Assembly: GCA_022615295.1 (NCBI GenBank)
Contig: JAKEHF010000231.1
Location: forward strand, 1-5,044
Reading direction: 5' to 3'
From: Actinomycetota bacterium
GTDB lineage: Bacteria > Actinomycetota > Acidimicrobiia > Spongiisociales > ZC4RG35
DNA length: 5,044 bases
The position numbers and the translations under genes are program-made. Under the pieces are notes generated by a model. The model was not told where the DNA came from, did not search any database, and saw nothing but the letters and a program-made list of their open reading frames with translations. Of the stretch, positions 1 to 4,944 are shown in pieces (within the stretch, counting starts at the first letter, position 1; every line of letters begins with the position of its first letter).

Positions 1-330
1 CGGTGCCAACAAGCCCGCCTGGCGCATCAGCCGCAACACCCGCTTCCCACCGACCCTGATCCCATGTTCCCGACGGAGGCGGGCCCTCACCTTGCGGTAG
101 CCCTCACCAGCGAACGGTGAGTCGGAGATCACCTGGCGGATCAGCTCGGTCAAGTCGACCTCGCCGATCTGGGTGGCAGGCCCAGGTCGTGTTCCGAGCA
201 GTTCGCCTCGGGCCCGACGGTGACACACCGTCGACCTTGGCGCTCCCAACACTTCACACACCCTGGCCAACGGGAACGGACCTTCCACCGCTATCTCGGC
301 CGCCTCGGCGGCGGGATCTGAAGCCCCCTT
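1..330 (-). CDS. IS3-family transposase OrfB, N-terminal part (partial)
   Basis: The -1 frame relative to orfA is open without a stop from 330 to the window edge, about 110 codons. It contains PFPLARVCEVLGAPRSTV followed by SPFAGEGYRKVRARL and KRVLRLMRQAGLLAP. The last two form the HTH_21-type DNA-binding region that precedes the integrase core in IS3 OrfB proteins. The DDE catalytic residues would lie outside the window. There is no convincing independent start codon with a ribosome binding site, so the protein is probably made as an OrfAB fusion by frameshifting near 324-335, as is known for this family. No lesion is visible in this part, so the element could still be active, though that depends on the unseen remainder. 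Confidence 0.82.
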
Positions 331-638
331 TTTTCCGCCGCCCGCCGCAAGATCTCGTTCTCCATCGTCAACTCGCCGATCTTGCGCTCCGCCTCCGACA
401 AGCGCCGATCCCCCTCGACCGGGGGCCGGCTCGCCTTCAACCCCTGCTTGCCCGACTCCAGAAAGTCGTCCCGCCACGCCTGGAGACGATGTGCCTCCAC
501 GCCCACCTCCCGAGACACCTCCTCGAGGGACTCGCCCCGCAGAAGCCGCAACACCACATCGATCTTGCGGTTCGCCGACCATCTCGGATTCGACCGGAAA
601 TCGCCGGCCTCGCTGTTGGATACCGACATGAGCGTCAT
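291..638 (-). CDS. IS3-family transposase OrfA (helix-turn-helix protein)
   Basis: A 115-residue protein that binds the IS ends and contributes to the OrfAB transposase. Residues 20-60 form the helix-turn-helix (RWSANRKIDVVLRLLRGESL, then VSREVGVEAHRLQAWRDDFL). Residues about 78-103 form a leucine-rich coiled coil (LSEAERKIGELTMENEILRR) typical of OrfA multimerisation. The start at 638 is preceded by AGGAG at 648-644, five bases upstream; a second ATG at 629 is possible but less well placed. The frame closes at TAG 293-291, overlapping the orfB frame by about 40 bases. It is upstream of and co-directional with orfB. Confidence 0.88.
   Translation of the reverse strand: MTLMSVSNSEAGDFRSNPRWSANRKIDVVLRLLRGESLEEVSREVGVEAHRLQAWRDDFLESGKQGLKASRPPVEGDRRLSEAERKIGELTMENEILRRAAEKRGLQIPPPRRPR
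324..335 (-). other. Probable -1 frameshift site between orfA and orfB
   Basis: On the minus strand six A residues (334-329) are followed by five G residues (328-324), inside the orfA/orfB overlap. IS3-family elements typically make OrfAB by -1 slippage on an A-rich heptamer. Here the orfA phase reads GAA AAA AGG GGG, so it is not the canonical A-AAA-AAG phasing. Slippage would have to involve mainly the P-site lysine tRNA, or transcriptional slippage on the A run. Confidence 0.5.
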
Positions 639-698
639 GCTCGCTCCTATCTATCGGCTGTCCAACCACCCCGGGAGCGCTGGAGCAGTTGGCTATCA

Positions 699-838
699 GC
701 GCGGCCGTTGATTCAGAGAGCATGACTCAGGGGCCCATTCCACTATCAGCTTGTCCGACCGCTGGGTCTGGTTGATCACGTTGGCCTTCCTCGCCCAGTT
801 CCACGCGCCATCATGTCGGCGATCCTGGGGTCATCCAT
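699..838 (-). pseudogene. Broken short coding remnant downstream of the DGQHR gene, cut by the IS
   Basis: I do not recognise the product. An ATG at 838-836 overlaps the DGQHR stop (TGA 833-831) and reads MDDPRIADMMAR with mostly G/C third positions. About 12 codons in, coding character moves by one base to the frame beginning TGG at 803, which reads WNWARKANVINQTQRSDKL then IVEWAPE, again with strong G/C third positions. That second frame is also the DGQHR frame, so an alternative is a nonsense-truncated DGQHR C-terminus. It runs open until TGA 698-696, exactly at the proposed IS end. The picture is of a translationally coupled partner or lost protein tail, frameshifted and then interrupted by the IS. 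No database comparison was possible. Confidence 0.35.
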
Positions 839-2192
839 CCGCGGCTGCGGCATCGAGATGCGGACTCCCGCTTCGGGCCCATCGAATCATTGCCCGACTC
901 AGGTCCTTGATCGCGCCCTGCGTAGCTCCTGGCGCCTTTGCGCCAGGGCGAAACGCATTAGTCGGCATCCATAGTGGATCGTCGGGAGCGATGCCGCGTT
1001 GCGTTTCGGTCGCCCCCGTGACAGGGTCCGTGATCTCGACGTCATGGAAGGCTCTCATGAATGGAGCCAGTGATCGGAAGAACTCCTCGATCTCGCCGAC
1101 TGGCGTCGGCTTCGCACCGTCGTCGGGGTCCCTTAGGTCATGCCACACGACGGCAAGGACGCGCAGCATCGTCGCTGACCCGAGCAGCGACTCTTCGCGA
1201 AGAGCCACAGGTTCGAGTTCTCCGCTCGCAACAAGGCGGAGGTCCTCGAAACCGGCAACCAAGGTGTCCAGGAATTCACTGACTCGCTTCGCCGAGGCGC
1301 TCTCGTTGCGAGCGATCTCCATCTCCTTGCGGCGACCGACCCTTCCGGATCCGACCAGGACACCATGCACGATGTCCGCGACAGCCTTGGCCCCGAGGAG
1401 GTTCGGGTTCGTCTTGCTCATCCGGGCTCGCTGGCCGTGCTCCACGCGGTCCTTCAGGAGGGGGTGGCTTCCAGCGAGCTCCATGGCGATCCGATGTACG
1501 ACGGAGCGCTGATCCAAGACGGTCGTGAAATCCGGGTTCACGCCTTTCGCGTTCCGGGCGATGTCAACGAACATCTGCTTGCCGGCGTCGCGTGACGCCT
1601 CGACGAGCGTCGTACTGACGTGGGAATCTCCGACAGACCGGAGCTTGTGCTCAAACGAGTCAAGCTCCTTCCTGAGGGCCGCGGTCGCCTCGGCCGGTTG
1701 ACCATTCGACTCCGACTTCCTGATCGCGTCCCTCAGGTCACGGATCCTCTCGGTGCAATGCTTGATCGCGATATCGAAGCCGAGTGCCCGATGTTGCCCG
1801 TCCAGGATTCGCCAAGCGAGGGTCATCGAAACCTGGAGCACAACCCAGGCGGTTCCGTTGCCAAACTCGTGGATCACGTTAGCGACGGCGAGTTCGCCAG
1901 GGTCGGCCCGCACGATCATCGGCGGGCAGATCCAGCCATGGCGATCGTCGTCGCGCAGTAGGTACTCAAGACCGAAGGCTCGCGCGCGCGTCTCCTGGAC
2001 GACTCGGTTGTCCTCGAGGGGTTTGTGTGGATCAGGCAACTCCAGGACCTTGATGAGGTCGGCAACGGACAGGGTCACTGAGTAGAAGGTCCGATCGCCC
2101 TGCCGGTAGCGCGTCGCTGGGATCTCGACGGTGCGGGACACCCCCACGTCCACAGGGACCGATGATGTGTCGATCGTGGACTCCAGGCTCAT
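831..2192 (-). CDS. DGQHR-domain protein, DndB-like
   Basis: A 453-residue protein carrying ILDGQHR at residues 129-135, the signature of the DGQHR/DndB family. The expected order is present: a basic N-terminal segment (RQGDRTFYSVTLSVADLIKV, 30-49), PLEDNR at 58-63 with a helix, CPPMIV at 89-94, then the DGQHR motif. This order resembles ParB/sulfiredoxin-fold nucleotide-binding domains. Residues about 142-190 look like a charged coiled-coil hairpin, followed by MFVDIARNAKGVNPDF (207-222), another recognisable DndB-like segment. Known relatives include DndB, a transcriptional regulator of phosphorothioate DNA modification genes, and DpdB of 7-deazaguanine DNA modification systems. None of their partners is visible here, so the role is open. 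Start 2192 is supported by AGGAG at 2203-2199. The C-terminus may be truncated (see the 699-838 remnant). Confidence 0.8.
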   Translation of the reverse strand: MSLESTIDTSSVPVDVGVSRTVEIPATRYRQGDRTFYSVTLSVADLIKVLELPDPHKPLEDNRVVQETRARAFGLEYLLRDDDRHGWICPPMIVRADPGELAVANVIHEFGNGTAWVVLQVSMTLAWRILDGQHRALGFDIAIKHCTERIRDLRDAIRKSESNGQPAEATAALRKELDSFEHKLRSVGDSHVSTTLVEASRDAGKQMFVDIARNAKGVNPDFTTVLDQRSVVHRIAMELAGSHPLLKDRVEHGQRARMSKTNPNLLGAKAVADIVHGVLVGSGRVGRRKEMEIARNESASAKRVSEFLDTLVAGFEDLRLVASGELEPVALREESLLGSATMLRVLAVVWHDLRDPDDGAKPTPVGEIEEFFRSLAPFMRAFHDVEITDPVTGATETQRGIAPDDPLWMPTNAFRPGAKAPGATQGAIKDLSRAMIRWARSGSPHLDAAAADG

Positions 2193-2232
2193 GTTTTTCT
2201 CCTCTCGCTGTGGCCTTGGGGTGGTACCCGCA

Positions 2233-2260
2233 GGAAGCCCTTCTTGTTTTTACTGCTTCC
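2233..2260. repeat. Inverted repeat GGAAGC-N16-GCTTCC in the DGQHR leader
   Basis: GGAAGC (2233-2238) and GCTTCC (2255-2260) are perfect inverse complements separated by 16 bases containing a T-rich run. The repeat sits in the presumed 5' leader, between promoter and ribosome binding site. It could be a second protein-binding half-site pair or a weak mRNA hairpin. It is not terminator-like, because the loop is long and no U tract follows on the transcribed strand. Confidence 0.3.
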
Positions 2261-2267
2261 TTGACCA

Positions 2268-2286
2268 GATAAGAAGCTTATTTATC
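2268..2286. repeat. Inverted repeat GATAA-N9-TTATC over the -10 region (possible operator)
   Basis: GATAA at 2268-2272 and TTATC at 2282-2286 form a 5-bp perfect inverted repeat around GAAGCTTAT. It covers the proposed -10 and probable transcription start of the DGQHR gene, where a repressor would act. DndB relatives can bind promoter DNA, so autoregulation is conceivable, but the repeat is short and could be fortuitous in AT-rich sequence. Confidence 0.3.
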
Positions 2287-2307
2287 ACGTATTTTCTCTG
2301 CTGTCAA
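2279..2307 (-). promoter_or_regulatory. Candidate housekeeping-sigma promoter for the DGQHR gene
   Basis: Reading the minus strand, a perfect TTGACA (-35) lies at 2307-2302. A 17-base spacer is followed by TAAATA at 2284-2279 as a weak -10; GATAAA at 2286-2281 is a better hexamer but leaves only 15 bases. The surrounding stretch 2240-2300 is clearly more AT-rich than the rest of the window. The implied leader is about 75-80 bases, ending in the AGGAG ribosome binding site at 2203-2199. Confidence 0.45.
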
Positions 2308-2366
2308 GATGTCGAGGGGTGACTGGGGCTGGCCGGCCTCTGTGCCCGGCTCGGGCTGGGGCGCCC

Positions 2367-2387
2367 TGGGAGCCAAGTTGGGAGCCA
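2367..2387. repeat. Two 9-bp direct repeats TGGGAGCCA, 12-bp period
   Basis: TGGGAGCCA occurs at 2367-2375 and again at 2379-2387. Short tandem direct repeats about 100 bases from an att core are typical of arm-type integrase sites, and the tRNA-derived core lies at 2494-2535. The assignment as arm sites is inference from position alone. Confidence 0.4.
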
Positions 2388-2395
2388 TTCTCTGT

Positions 2396-2480
2396 GGAAT
2401 CGTCCGGACGGCCGTGGACGCCGGTGGACTCGATGCCACTCAGGACCAGGCAGTGTGGACGTTCCTGGACGCCTACGGAC
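2396..2480. repeat. GGAC motifs phased at 10 bp (candidate protein-binding iterons)
   Basis: GGAC begins at 2406, 2416 and 2426, with a near match GGAA at 2396. It recurs at 2457, 2467 and 2477, plus one off-phase copy at 2443. The two triplets have exactly 10-base spacing and are 51 bases apart, so sites within each triplet would lie on nearly the same helix face. A 10-base period is not a codon artefact. The array ends 14 bases before the tRNA-derived core. The segment 2310-2493 contains no other feature I can support; open frames across it lack ribosome binding sites and recognisable domains. Confidence 0.4.
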
Positions 2481-2493
2481 ACCGCTTGGAGAT

Positions 2494-2535
2494 CTACGGA
2501 TCAGGAGGTTGGGTGTTCGAGTCGCCCCGGGCGCG
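2494..2535 (+). other. 3' half of a tRNA-Arg(ACG) gene: probable attachment site
   Basis: The segment begins with the anticodon loop CTACGGA (2494-2500, anticodon ACG). Next come the 3' anticodon-stem strand TCAGG and variable region AGGTT. The T-arm follows: stem GGGTG (2511-2515), loop TTCGAGT (2516-2522), stem CGCCC (2523-2527). The T-stem pairs at all five positions with one T-G wobble. The acceptor 3' strand CGGGCGC (2528-2534) and discriminator G (2535) complete it. The bases upstream (GAGAT) cannot form the anticodon stem, and no GCGCCCG acceptor 5' strand is correctly placed, so this is not a working tRNA. A 3' half starting at the anticodon loop is the usual duplicated core left by tyrosine-integrase elements. 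With the tRNA on the plus strand, the element should lie to the left. Confidence 0.68.
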
Positions 2536-2541
2536 CTATAC

Positions 2542-2667
2542 GACCCGGCGCCACTCGTCTCGGTCGGTCTCGGACTCTGGATAAGCCTTCGCCTCGCCGA
2601 GGCGATGGGCGGTCGCCTCGAGTACGAGCGGGTCGGGAAGTACACAGAGTTCAGCCTGACCCTTCCC
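2542..2667 (+). pseudogene. C-terminal remnant of a sensor histidine kinase
   Basis: The frame through 2542-2667 reads DPAPLVSVGLGLWISLRLAE then AMGGRLEYERVGKYTEFSLTLP. This is the end of a histidine-kinase ATPase domain: the G2-box GLGL (2566-2577), the following helix, the MGG turn and the last beta strand. The rest of the catalytic domain, the dimerisation domain and the histidine are absent. In the same frame, the upstream sequence is just the tRNA-derived segment read as codons. The frame continues to TGA at 2770-2772, convergent with the aldehyde dehydrogenase. Homology starts within about 6 bases of the tRNA-like 3' end, so the fragment was truncated at that junction. Without a start region it should not be functional. 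Confidence 0.68.
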
Positions 2668-2800
2668 ACGTCTCGGGCCCGAGGATCCACCGACGCAGTG
2701 GCTCCTGAGACGGCGTCGCGACTGGGCCGGCCGCTCCCCGGTACCACCGGGACGGTTCACCTCGCCGTCTGAGGTCCGAGCAGAATCAGACCCTGGCCCT

Positions 2801-4177
2801 TCAGGTCTCGGCGATGAACACCGTCTTGTACTCGCTGTAGTGGCGGAGGGCCTCCATGCCCTGCTCCCGGCCGGTGCCCGACTGCTTGACCCCGCCGAAG
2901 GGTGCCTCGATGTGGACGCTCGACGAGGAGTTGACCGAGAGCATCCCGGTCTCCACACCACGGACCACCCGCAACGCCCTCCCGATGTCCCGGGTCCAGA
3001 TCGAGCCTGAGAGCCCGTAGATCGAGTCGTTGGCCAGCCTGATCGCCTCCTCCTCGGTGTCGAAGGGGATCATCGCCACGACCGGGCCGAACACCTCCTC
3101 CTGGGCGATCCTCATCCCCGGCTCGACGTCGACGAAGACGGCCGGTGTCAGGAAGTTGCCCGGCGAGTCGAGACGATCCCCGCCACAGACACGACGGGCG
3201 CCCTCGGAGGTTGCGACCTCCAGATAGCCCTCGACCCTGTCTCGGTGCGAAGGCGTGATCAGCGGCCCCATCTCGGTTTCCTCGGCGGCGGTATCACCAA
3301 GACGGACCCCGCGGGTCATCTCGACGAACCGCTCGGTGAACTCGTCGAACACCCTGCGCTCCACGATCATCCGGCTCCGGGCGCAACAGTCCTGTCCGGC
3401 GTTGTCATAGACCGACCAGAGACTCGAGCCGACGCAGGACTCGAGGTCGGCATCAGCGAAAACGATGTTGGCCGACTTCCCCCCGAGCTCGAGTGACACC
3501 CTCTTGATCCCGGCCGCCGCATCCTGCATCACCCGGGTGCCGATCTCGGTCGACCCGGTGAAGGAGACCTTGCGCACCAGGGGATGTCTCACCAGGGCGT
3601 CGCCGGCGAACGAGCCCTTCCCGGGGGTGACGGTGAACACCCCCTCGGGCAGCCCGGCCTCGAGTGCCAGGTCGGCGAGGGCCATGGCGCTCAGCGGCGT
3701 CACCTCGGCGGGTTTGGCGACCACCGAGTTGCCCATGGCCAGGGCCGGCGCCACCTTCCATCCCAGGATCAACATGGGGAAGTTCCAGGGAACGATGGCG
3801 GCGCACACACCGATTGGCTCGTGAAAGGTCAACAGGGTCCCTCGGGCGTTCCCCGGGATCGTCTCCCCCCAGAACTTGTCCACCGCGCCTGCGTAGAAGT
3901 CGAACGTGGCCGCTACGGCTCCGATCTCCCCCCTGGCGGCCGTTATCGGCTTGCCGGCGTTGGCCGACTCGATCCGTGCCAGACGCTCTTGGTCACGTCG
4001 GATGAGGTCGGCCATGCGACGAAGCACGTCACGCCGGTCACGCACCGTCGCCTTCCGCCAAGTCCCGTCGCTGAAGACGGTCTGGGCCCGGGTAACGGCA
4101 CGATCAACGTCCTCGGGCGTCGATTCGGGCACCGTCTCGATGACCCGGTTGTCCACCGGGTTGAGCACCCGGGTCAT
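2801..4177 (-). CDS. NAD(P)+-dependent aldehyde dehydrogenase
   Basis: A 458-residue cytosolic enzyme oxidising an aldehyde to a carboxylic acid. The family signatures are all present: VPWNFP with Asn132, AKPAE with Lys155 and Glu158 (the Glu favours NAD+), FTGSTEIG (206-213), ELGGK with general base Glu230, GQDCCA with nucleophile Cys264, EEVFGPV with Glu361, and PFGGVKQSG (427-435). It is slightly shorter than the usual 480-500 residues at the N-terminus, but starts in a normal place (MTRVLNPVDNRV). The start at 4177 shares its A with the SDR stop (TGATG), and no nearby Shine-Dalgarno is seen, so translation is probably coupled. Extending to 4396 would only read the SDR gene out of frame. 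Length and SDR pairing recall mycobacterial AldC and the amine-catabolic aldehyde dehydrogenases near glutamine-synthetase-like genes, but substrate is not determined. Confidence 0.93.
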   Translation of the reverse strand: MTRVLNPVDNRVIETVPESTPEDVDRAVTRAQTVFSDGTWRKATVRDRRDVLRRMADLIRRDQERLARIESANAGKPITAARGEIGAVAATFDFYAGAVDKFWGETIPGNARGTLLTFHEPIGVCAAIVPWNFPMLILGWKVAPALAMGNSVVAKPAEVTPLSAMALADLALEAGLPEGVFTVTPGKGSFAGDALVRHPLVRKVSFTGSTEIGTRVMQDAAAGIKRVSLELGGKSANIVFADADLESCVGSSLWSVYDNAGQDCCARSRMIVERRVFDEFTERFVEMTRGVRLGDTAAEETEMGPLITPSHRDRVEGYLEVATSEGARRVCGGDRLDSPGNFLTPAVFVDVEPGMRIAQEEVFGPVVAMIPFDTEEEAIRLANDSIYGLSGSIWTRDIGRALRVVRGVETGMLSVNSSSSVHIEAPFGGVKQSGTGREQGMEALRHYSEYKTVFIAET

Positions 4178-4944
4178 CAGAGCGGGGTCACGTAGGCGGC
4201 GGTGATCCCGCCGTCGACGAGGAAGGTGGCCCCGGTGGTGAAGGACGACTCGTCGGACGCCAGCCACAGCGCCGCCCGGGCCATCTCCGCCGCCTCCCCG
4301 AAACGTCCCACCGGGATGTGGATCAGCCGACGTTGCTTCTTCTCCTCGGTGTCGAGGAACTTCATCAACAGCTCGGTGTTGAGGGGGCCCGGACACAGGG
4401 CGTTGACACGTATCCCCTCCCGGGCGTGGACCACCGCCAGCTCACGGGTCATGGCCAGCACGGCTCCCTTGGAGGCGGTGTAGGCCACCTGGGCGGTGGC
4501 GGCCCCCATGACCGCGACGAACGATGCGGTGTTGATGATCGACCCGCCCCCGGCCCTGCGCAGGGCGGGGACGCCGTGCTTGCAGCCCAGGAAGACCCCC
4601 TTGGCGTTGATGTCGAGGGTGAGGTCCCAGACCTCCTCGGTGGTGGTCACGGCGTCGTCGTCGGAGGGGTGCATGATCCCGGCGTTGTTGAACATGACGT
4701 GGAGAGCGCCGAACTCCCTCTCCGCATCGGCGACCATGGCGGCGCAGTCGGCGTCCTTGGAGACGTCGGCGAGCACGGCGATGCCCTCACCGACGAGGTC
4801 GCCCACTGTGTCCCGGGCCGCCTCGAGATTGACGTCCACGGCCACGACGCGGGCCCCCTCCGCGGAGAAGAGGAGCGACGTCTCCCGTCCGATCCCCGAC
4901 CCGGCCCCGGTGATCAACGCCACCTTGCCGTCGAGACGGCCCAT
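4177..4944 (-). CDS. Short-chain dehydrogenase/reductase (SDR)
   Basis: A 255-residue classical SDR with a Rossmann fold. Motifs in order are TGAGSGIG (12-19), Asp37 after the second strand favouring NAD(H), ADV (59-61), NNAG (86-89), catalytic Asn113, Ser141 in NTASF, and Tyr155-x3-Lys159 in YTASKG. The C-terminal FLVDGGITAAYVTPL resembles SDRs often annotated as glucose dehydrogenase or 3-oxoacyl-ACP reductase in actinobacteria. The start at 4944 gives a normal SDR N-terminus (MGRLDGKVALITGAG). The longer frame to 5034 only adds an out-of-frame reading of the Dam fragment. The stop overlaps the aldehyde dehydrogenase start, so the pair likely acts sequentially, perhaps alcohol to aldehyde to acid; that is inference. 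The start itself overlaps the stop of the truncated upstream frame and has only a weak CGGA as ribosome binding site. Confidence 0.93.
   Translation of the reverse strand: MGRLDGKVALITGAGSGIGRETSLLFSAEGARVVAVDVNLEAARDTVGDLVGEGIAVLADVSKDADCAAMVADAEREFGALHVMFNNAGIMHPSDDDAVTTTEEVWDLTLDINAKGVFLGCKHGVPALRRAGGGSIINTASFVAVMGAATAQVAYTASKGAVLAMTRELAVVHAREGIRVNALCPGPLNTELLMKFLDTEEKKQRRLIHIPVGRFGEAAEMARAALWLASDESSFTTGATFLVDGGITAAYVTPL

Larger units (their letters stand above)
1..698 (-). mobile_element. IS3-family insertion sequence, 5' half only (cut by window edge)
   Basis: The two-frame arrangement seen here, an orfA with helix-turn-helix plus coiled coil and an overlapping orfB in the -1 frame, is diagnostic of the IS3 family. 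The element is read leftward and its catalytic DDE part lies beyond position 1. The outer boundary is inferred. On the minus strand TGATAGCCAACTGCTCC begins at 698, and IS3-family ends commonly start with TG. The coding-like frame arriving from the right also stops exactly on this TGA. Only one end is in the window, so neither the inverted repeat nor a target duplication can be confirmed; the family assignment is secure but the 698 end is tentative. Confidence 0.7.

Noticed and set aside
117..725. Plus-strand open frames over the IS and over the DGQHR gene (for example 117-725 and 751-1512)
   Set aside because: They are antisense shadows of clear minus-strand genes, rich in Arg, Pro and Ser, with no domains.
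2463..2535. A complete functional tRNA-Arg gene
   Set aside because: The bases before the anticodon loop cannot form the anticodon stem, D-arm or acceptor 5' strand, so only the 3' half is tRNA.
2309..2584. Plus-strand open frame of 91 codons crossing the repeats and the tRNA-like segment
   Set aside because: The ATG at 2309 has no ribosome binding site, the product has no recognisable domain, and part of the frame is plainly tRNA-derived sequence read as codons.
2304..2747. Minus-strand open frame containing GATRTPNLLIRR
   Set aside because: This peptide string is the well-known translation of the reverse complement of a tRNA-Arg 3' half. It is useful as a flag for the tRNA remnant but is not a protein.
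2455..2772. Reading the 105-codon GTG-started frame as an intact gene
   Set aside because: Only the middle part matches a histidine-kinase tail; its N-terminal third is tRNA-like DNA and there is no ribosome binding site, so it is treated as a remnant.
2773..2800. Rho-independent terminator between the convergent frames
   Set aside because: Only a weak 4-bp GACC/GGTC pairing is present, with no strong stem and no T tract.
4178..4396. Extended aldehyde dehydrogenase start at 4396 (531 residues)
   Set aside because: The extra residues are the SDR coding region read out of frame; the family N-terminus and the TGATG overlap support the start at 4177.
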